Below are positions 24,993 through 27,577 of a DNA stretch of 27,577 nucleotides, piece after piece. The translations under genes and the position numbers were made by a program. Every line of letters begins with the position of its first letter. Position 1 is the stretch's first letter. The notes under the pieces were generated by a model. That model did no database searches and was not told the origin of the DNA. It saw nothing but the letters and a program-made list of their open reading frames with translations. Origin of the DNA: Bordetella parapertussis (GTDB lineage: Bacteria > Pseudomonadota > Gammaproteobacteria > Burkholderiales > Burkholderiaceae_C); assembly GCA_945875935.1 (NCBI GenBank), contig CAMCNE010000023.1, forward strand, positions 1-27,577. The letters run 5' to 3'.

Positions 24993-25205
24993 TTACTTCT
25001 GAGCGGCAGCCGCTTCAGGTGCAGCAGCCATGGCGGGTGCCGTGACTGCAGCCTTGCCAGCTGCGCCGTTCAGGAAGCCGCTCACCCAGGTCGTGTTGGA
25101 CACGAGGGCCAGGTGAACGCAGAACGAACCCACAGCAACTGCGCCGAGGAAGATAGGTACGCCAACGGTAGGCCGTACGACAGTCCACATTTTTCCGTAA
25201 ATCAT
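24993..25205 (-). CDS. pucA: LH2-type antenna alpha subunit, LH3-like (Phe44-Leu45)
   Basis: 70 residues, one transmembrane helix (about 13-36). It aligns without gaps to the Rhodoblastus/Rhodopseudomonas acidophila LH2 alpha chain: MxxGKxWTVV at the start, GVPxxLGAVAV, the bacteriochlorophyll-ligating His31 (FCVHLAL), and TTW (38-40). Met1 is the B800 ligand position. Residues 44-45 are Phe-Leu, where B800-850 proteins have Tyr-Trp (or Tyr-Tyr) that hydrogen-bond the C3-acetyl groups; Phe-Leu is the B800-820 (LH3) state. Residues 48-70 form an Ala/Pro-rich tail, as in Rubrivivax LH2 alpha. A GAGGA site precedes the ATG and pucB ends 12 bases upstream. Confidence 0.95.
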   Translation of the reverse strand: MIYGKMWTVVRPTVGVPIFLGAVAVGSFCVHLALVSNTTWVSGFLNGAAGKAAVTAPAMAAAPEAAAAQK

Positions 25206-25217
25206 GGTGTGGTCCTC

Positions 25218-25370
25218 TTACTTGAGCCAAGGGGAGTAGATGAATGCCAGCAGGTGTGCCAGCGCGGCGATCATTCCGAAAATCTGCGTCCCCTGGATCA
25301 GGTGACGGTGGATCTCTTCGGATTCCGCATCGGTCAGGCCGGATGGCCCTGGTGTGTCTTTGTAAGACAT
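25218..25370 (-). CDS. pucB: LH2-type antenna beta subunit
   Basis: 50 residues, too short for ordinary ORF cut-offs but unmistakable: MSYKDTPGPSGLTDAESEEI, then the HRHLIQGTQIF segment (inner His for pigment contact), one transmembrane helix with the axial His39 in AALAHLLAF, and the C-terminal SPWLK, equivalent to the conserved PWL. Together with the alpha chain it forms the ring antenna that binds B800 and the longer-wavelength bacteriochlorophyll pairs plus carotenoid. AAGGAG lies nine bases before the ATG. It is the first gene of the operon, preceded by a structured leader and a PpsR-type operator. Confidence 0.95.
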   Translation of the reverse strand: MSYKDTPGPSGLTDAESEEIHRHLIQGTQIFGMIAALAHLLAFIYSPWLK

Positions 25371-25401
25371 GGTGTTGATCTCCTTGCAAGACGTTTAAAC
25401 G

Positions 25402-25418
25402 CGTGCTTCACCCGCACG
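25402..25418 (-). promoter_or_regulatory. Leader stem-loop 3 of the puc mRNA
   Basis: CGTGC pairs with GCACG around a 7-base loop, about 20 bases upstream of the pucB ribosome binding site. A 10-bp palindrome, CGTTTAAACG (25392-25401), sits between the two. It is a small structure on its own, but the third in a row in this leader. Confidence 0.35.
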
Positions 25419-25428
25419 AGGGTTCTTC

Positions 25429-25445
25429 ATGGCCACCATGGCCAT
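25429..25445 (-). promoter_or_regulatory. Leader stem-loop 2 of the puc mRNA
   Basis: ATGGCC pairs perfectly with GGCCAT around a 5-base loop. It lies between stem-loops 1 and 3 in the roughly 100-base untranslated leader of pucB. Confidence 0.4.
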
Positions 25446-25454
25446 AAACCTTCA

Positions 25455-25476
25455 GACACCTCGAGCACGAGGTGTC
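25455..25476 (-). promoter_or_regulatory. 9-bp perfect dyad at the expected puc transcription start
   Basis: GACACCTCG and CGAGGTGTC flank a 4-base spacer. It overlaps the end of the PpsR-type site by four bases. In RNA it would be a stable hairpin at the very 5' end of the puc transcript; in DNA it could be an operator for a dimeric regulator. Confidence 0.5.
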
Positions 25477-25490
25477 AATACAAAATGACA
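25473..25490 (-). promoter_or_regulatory. PpsR/CrtJ-type operator (TGT-N12-ACA)
   Basis: The sequence TGTCATTTTGTATTGACA on the minus strand is a perfect TGT-N12-ACA palindromic box, the recognition pattern of the redox- and light-responsive photosynthesis repressor PpsR (CrtJ). It covers the likely puc -10 (TGTATT, 16 bases after a TTGACG -35 at 25499-25504), so binding should block the promoter in oxygen or strong light. Confidence 0.7.
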
Positions 25491-25498
25491 CAAACTAC

Positions 25499-25516
25499 CG
25501 TCAAATAAAATTTACA
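25499..25516 (-). promoter_or_regulatory. Degenerate second PpsR-type half-palindrome over the puc -35
   Basis: TGT-N12-ACG on the minus strand: one base off the consensus, eight bases from the perfect site and overlapping the TTGACG hexamer. PpsR usually binds pairs of such boxes cooperatively, which makes this imperfect copy more credible than alone. Confidence 0.45.
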
Positions 25517-25645
25517 TACAGAGGGGTGGTGCTGTCAATGAGAAATACCCACGAACGTGGCAAAGACACCAAGAGCGTCAGTGGCCGTTGTTTAAAGGGG
25601 GATGCCGCAGAATTCGAACTCCGTACAGCCGATGGAGGATTTGAA

Positions 25646-26410
25646 ATGCGACGCGTTGTTTTCAACCAGAAGGGCGGTGTCGGCAAATCAACCATCACCT
25701 GCAACCTCGCGGCCATCGCGGCGCATCGGGGGCAGCGCACGCTGGTGATTGATCTCGACCGTCAGGCCAACTCCAGCCGCTACCTTCTGGGCGCGCAAGC
25801 CGATGAAGAGTTCGCGGGAGCCGCCGAGTTCTTTGATGCCACCTTGAAGTTCAGCGTGCGCGGTGCGGACACCGCCGACTTCATCGTCGAGACGCCCTGG
25901 GAGAACCTGCATTTGATGGGTGCCAGCGCTGCGCTCGATGAGTTGCACAGCAAGCTGGAGAGCCGGCACAAGATCTACAAGCTGCGCGACGCGCTGCTCG
26001 AGCTGGAGAACGACTACGACAGCATCTGGATCGACACGCCACCGGCGCTGAATTTCTACACGCAGTCAGCCCTGATCGCGGCGCAGGGCTGCCTGATCCC
26101 GTTCGACTGCGACGACTTCTCGCGTCGCGCGCTCTACGGGTTGCTCGAGAGCGTCAAGGAAATCCAGGCCGACCACAACGCCGAACTGCGGGTCGAGGGC
26201 ATCGTGGTCAACCAGTTCCAGCCCAGAGCCACGTTGCCGCAGCGCACGGTTCAGGAATTGATCGATGAAGGCCTGCCCGTGCTCACCCCCTATCTCGGCG
26301 CCAGCGTCAAGATCAAGGAGTCTCACGAGCTGTCGATGCCCATGATTCATCTGGACCCGCGCCACAAGTTGACGCAGGCGTTCGAGTCGCTTTACGACTC
26401 GTTGGGCTAA
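25646..26410 (+). CDS. ParA/Soj-family ATPase (orphan)
   Basis: 254 residues. Deviant Walker A NQKGGVGKST near the N terminus (about 7-16, with the signature Lys of the family), TLVIDLDRQANSSRYLLG (switch I/A' region, about 33-50), DYDSIWIDTPPALNFYTQSAL (Walker B, about 116-136) and GIVVNQFQPRATLPQRTV. These ATPases position chromosomes, plasmids or protein clusters on the nucleoid. GGAGG lies seven bases before the ATG; the frame is open for 58 more codons upstream, but that part runs through the puc promoter and has no good start, so I exclude it. No parB or parS-like gene is adjacent. It is divergent from pucBAC and ends nine bases from the convergent SYLF gene. Confidence 0.88.
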   Translation: MRRVVFNQKGGVGKSTITCNLAAIAAHRGQRTLVIDLDRQANSSRYLLGAQADEEFAGAAEFFDATLKFSVRGADTADFIVETPWENLHLMGASAALDELHSKLESRHKIYKLRDALLELENDYDSIWIDTPPALNFYTQSALIAAQGCLIPFDCDDFSRRALYGLLESVKEIQADHNAELRVEGIVVNQFQPRATLPQRTVQELIDEGLPVLTPYLGASVKIKESHELSMPMIHLDPRHKLTQAFESLYDSLG

Positions 26411-26419
26411 GGCGCGGGA

Positions 26420-26986
26420 TCAGTTCGGCTGGTAGCTGAACTTCTGCCCGCCGATGGTGGCTTCGTACATCAGCCCGCCGTTGACCACGGTGAAGGTGGC
26501 CATGCCCTTGTAGTACTCGCCCACGTTCTTGGCATCGTCTTTGGTGCCGCTGATGCCTGCCGAATTGCCCGCGGTGTTGGCCTTGGCGCCTGCGGCTGCC
26601 GTGATCGCCACGGCCGAGGCCTCGGCACCAAACTCGAAGTTGCCGCTGGTGAATTCATCGAGCGAGCGCTTGTCTTCGAAGAAGATGATCTGGCTGTAAG
26701 CCTGTCCGCCAAGCTGAAAGCCCAGCGTGAGTTGGGTCATCGAGGTCTTGCCGATGGCCGCGCCACCGCGGTAGACACGTCCGCTGCCGTACGCCCCACC
26801 AATGCCGATGCCGCCCTTGCCGATGGTGGGAAACACCGCGTAGCCGTAGGCGTGCTTGAAGAAGTGGCTGCTTTGCACCGCCTCCTTGAACACATCGATG
26901 GTGGCCTGATACGAATCCGCTCTGGCCGGTGACGCCATGAGTACCAGCGAGAACAGCGCAAGGGTGGAAAGCAGACGTTTGATCAT
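26420..26986 (-). CDS. Secreted SYLF-domain (YSC84/DUF500) lipid-binding protein
   Basis: 188 residues. The signal peptide MIKRLLSTLALFSLVLMASPARA is followed by the SYLF domain: FFKHAYGYAVFPTIGKGGIGIGG in parts (AVFPTIGKGGIGIG), GAAIGKTSMTQLTLGFQLGGQ, SQIIFFEDKRSLDEFTSGNFEFGAEAS, then VAITAAAGAK and a C-terminal TFTVVNGGLMYEATIGGQKFSY. SYLF domains bind phosphoinositides in eukaryotes; bacterial members are periplasmic or outer-membrane associated with unknown function. It is convergent with parA and diverges from the exported-protein gene at the right. Confidence 0.88.
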   Translation of the reverse strand: MIKRLLSTLALFSLVLMASPARADSYQATIDVFKEAVQSSHFFKHAYGYAVFPTIGKGGIGIGGAYGSGRVYRGGAAIGKTSMTQLTLGFQLGGQAYSQIIFFEDKRSLDEFTSGNFEFGAEASAVAITAAAGAKANTAGNSAGISGTKDDAKNVGEYYKGMATFTVVNGGLMYEATIGGQKFSYQPN

Positions 26987-27095
26987 GGTGGCCCCAGTGG
27001 GTTGAATCGAACACGGAATGGCGAACGACGCCGGTTACTCTAAGCCGGCGCTGCCTGCGCCACCATCGACCGTTGCCTGTCGGTCCGCCCTGTCC

Positions 27096-27533
27096 GTGAG
27101 AACTCATTTGAAAAAGATTCCGATCCGTTGGCCAGCCGTCTTCGCTCTCGTGTGCCTGTGCCTGTGCGCGGGCTTGTCATCCAACGCCAGGGCCGCGCCG
27201 CTGCTGCGCTGCGAAGTGAGCTATGCAGGTGTGGTGCATCCGGTCGTTGCGCGTCCGGTGTCTGATCCGTATCCGGTGGAGTCCGTGGCCATCGGGGAGC
27301 GCTTTGCCTTCAAGGCGGTCATGGTCGGCACCGACGCGAAGCTCGAGCGCATCGTCTTGTACGTTTACGCAGGTGCGCCATCCCGTCTGGTGATGATCCA
27401 GGAGGCAAAGCACCTGCCGCCTTATCGCAGCACCCAGCAGCCTTACTCGCTGACGGGCGTGCAGCGTCTTTATGCCGGGCCGATGGAGCGCGAGCTCATC
27501 TACCAATGCACGCTGGAGGGCGTGGCGCCATGA
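27096..27533 (+). CDS. Exported hypothetical protein
   Basis: About 145 residues; start uncertain. A basic N terminus (THLKKIPIRW), a hydrophobic stretch (AVFALVCLCLCAGL) and SNARAAP form a clear Sec signal peptide. The mature part has two cysteines that could form a disulfide (LLRCEVSY near the start, IYQCTLEG near the end) and beta-rich segments (FAFKAVMVG, ERIVLYVYAG, SRLVMIQEAKHLPPY). The open frame reaches an ATG at 27018, but its first 26 residues look non-coding; GTG at 27096 or TTG at 27108 fit the signal peptide better. No family is recognised. Its stop overlaps the next start as ATGA. Confidence 0.7.
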   Translation: MRTHLKKIPIRWPAVFALVCLCLCAGLSSNARAAPLLRCEVSYAGVVHPVVARPVSDPYPVESVAIGERFAFKAVMVGTDAKLERIVLYVYAGAPSRLVMIQEAKHLPPYRSTQQPYSLTGVQRLYAGPMERELIYQCTLEGVAP

Positions 27534-27577
27534 GGCGCGCAGTGCGGGCGGCAGCGTGCCTTTTGTGGCTGGTGGCG
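27530..27577 (+). CDS. Start of a further exported protein, cut by the window edge
   Basis: ATG overlaps the stop of the previous gene (ATGA) and opens MRRAVRAAACLLWLVA, the basic and hydrophobic parts of a signal peptide. Only 16 codons are visible, so no function can be given. The overlap implies an operon with the exported protein upstream. Confidence 0.6.
   Translation, partial: MRRAVRAAACLLWLVA

Noticed and set aside
25472..25645. N-terminal extension of the ParA frame by 58 codons
   Set aside because: It crosses the puc promoter boxes, lacks an ATG with a ribosome binding site at its start, and the family begins directly before the Walker A at MRRVVFNQKGG.

Overview
The window looks like chromosome from a high-GC, bacteriochlorophyll-based phototroph of the Burkholderiales (Betaproteobacteria; Rubrivivax/Rhodoferax/Comamonadaceae-like). 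This rests on the housekeeping gene set and its order (hslR-hemH, dnaG-rpoD, argA-yggX, pepA-holC, cysB with a CbiX-type chelatase), on the FimV-like protein, and on a puc light-harvesting operon whose alpha subunit carries an Ala/Pro-rich tail of the kind known from Rubrivivax. No insertion sequence, prophage or CRISPR array is visible.

Region 1 (1-9146, all minus strand). Read in the direction of transcription: argA, yggX, an H-NS-family gene, dnaG, rpoD, a class III cyclase-FHA fusion, hemH and the start of hslR. An H-NS gene sits where rpsU/yqeY often precede dnaG. Consensus -10 boxes lie upstream of the H-NS gene and of rpoD, and hairpins lie after the H-NS gene, in the dnaG leader and directly after rpoD.

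Region 2 (9189-16331, plus strand). hrpA, tRNA-Pro(TGG), tRNA-Arg(TCT), an unrecognised cytosolic protein and a FimV-like inner-membrane protein.

Region 3 (16379-22415). A minus-strand lptG-sirohydrochlorin chelatase-cysB operon is divergent from pepA-holC-(holC-coupled hypothetical)-livK-like on the plus strand. lptF, the usual partner directly upstream of lptG, is absent. In its place is a 14-codon ORF with an LptF-like first few residues and an ATGA overlap with lptG, which looks like the two ends of lptF after an internal deletion.

Region 4 (22416-25516). A photosynthesis island: pucB-pucA-pucC plus a 26-residue single-helix ORF with a strong ribosome binding site, all on the minus strand. 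The promoter region carries a perfect TGT-N12-ACA (PpsR/CrtJ-type) site and a degenerate second one, followed by three leader stem-loops. Two hairpins separate pucBA from pucC and another closes the operon. In PucA the positions equivalent to alpha-Tyr44/Trp45 of B800-850 LH2 are Phe44/Leu45, the signature of B800-820 (LH3) complexes.

Region 5 (25646-27577). An orphan ParA-type ATPase divergent from puc, a secreted SYLF-domain protein on the minus strand, and two overlapping genes for exported proteins running off the right edge.
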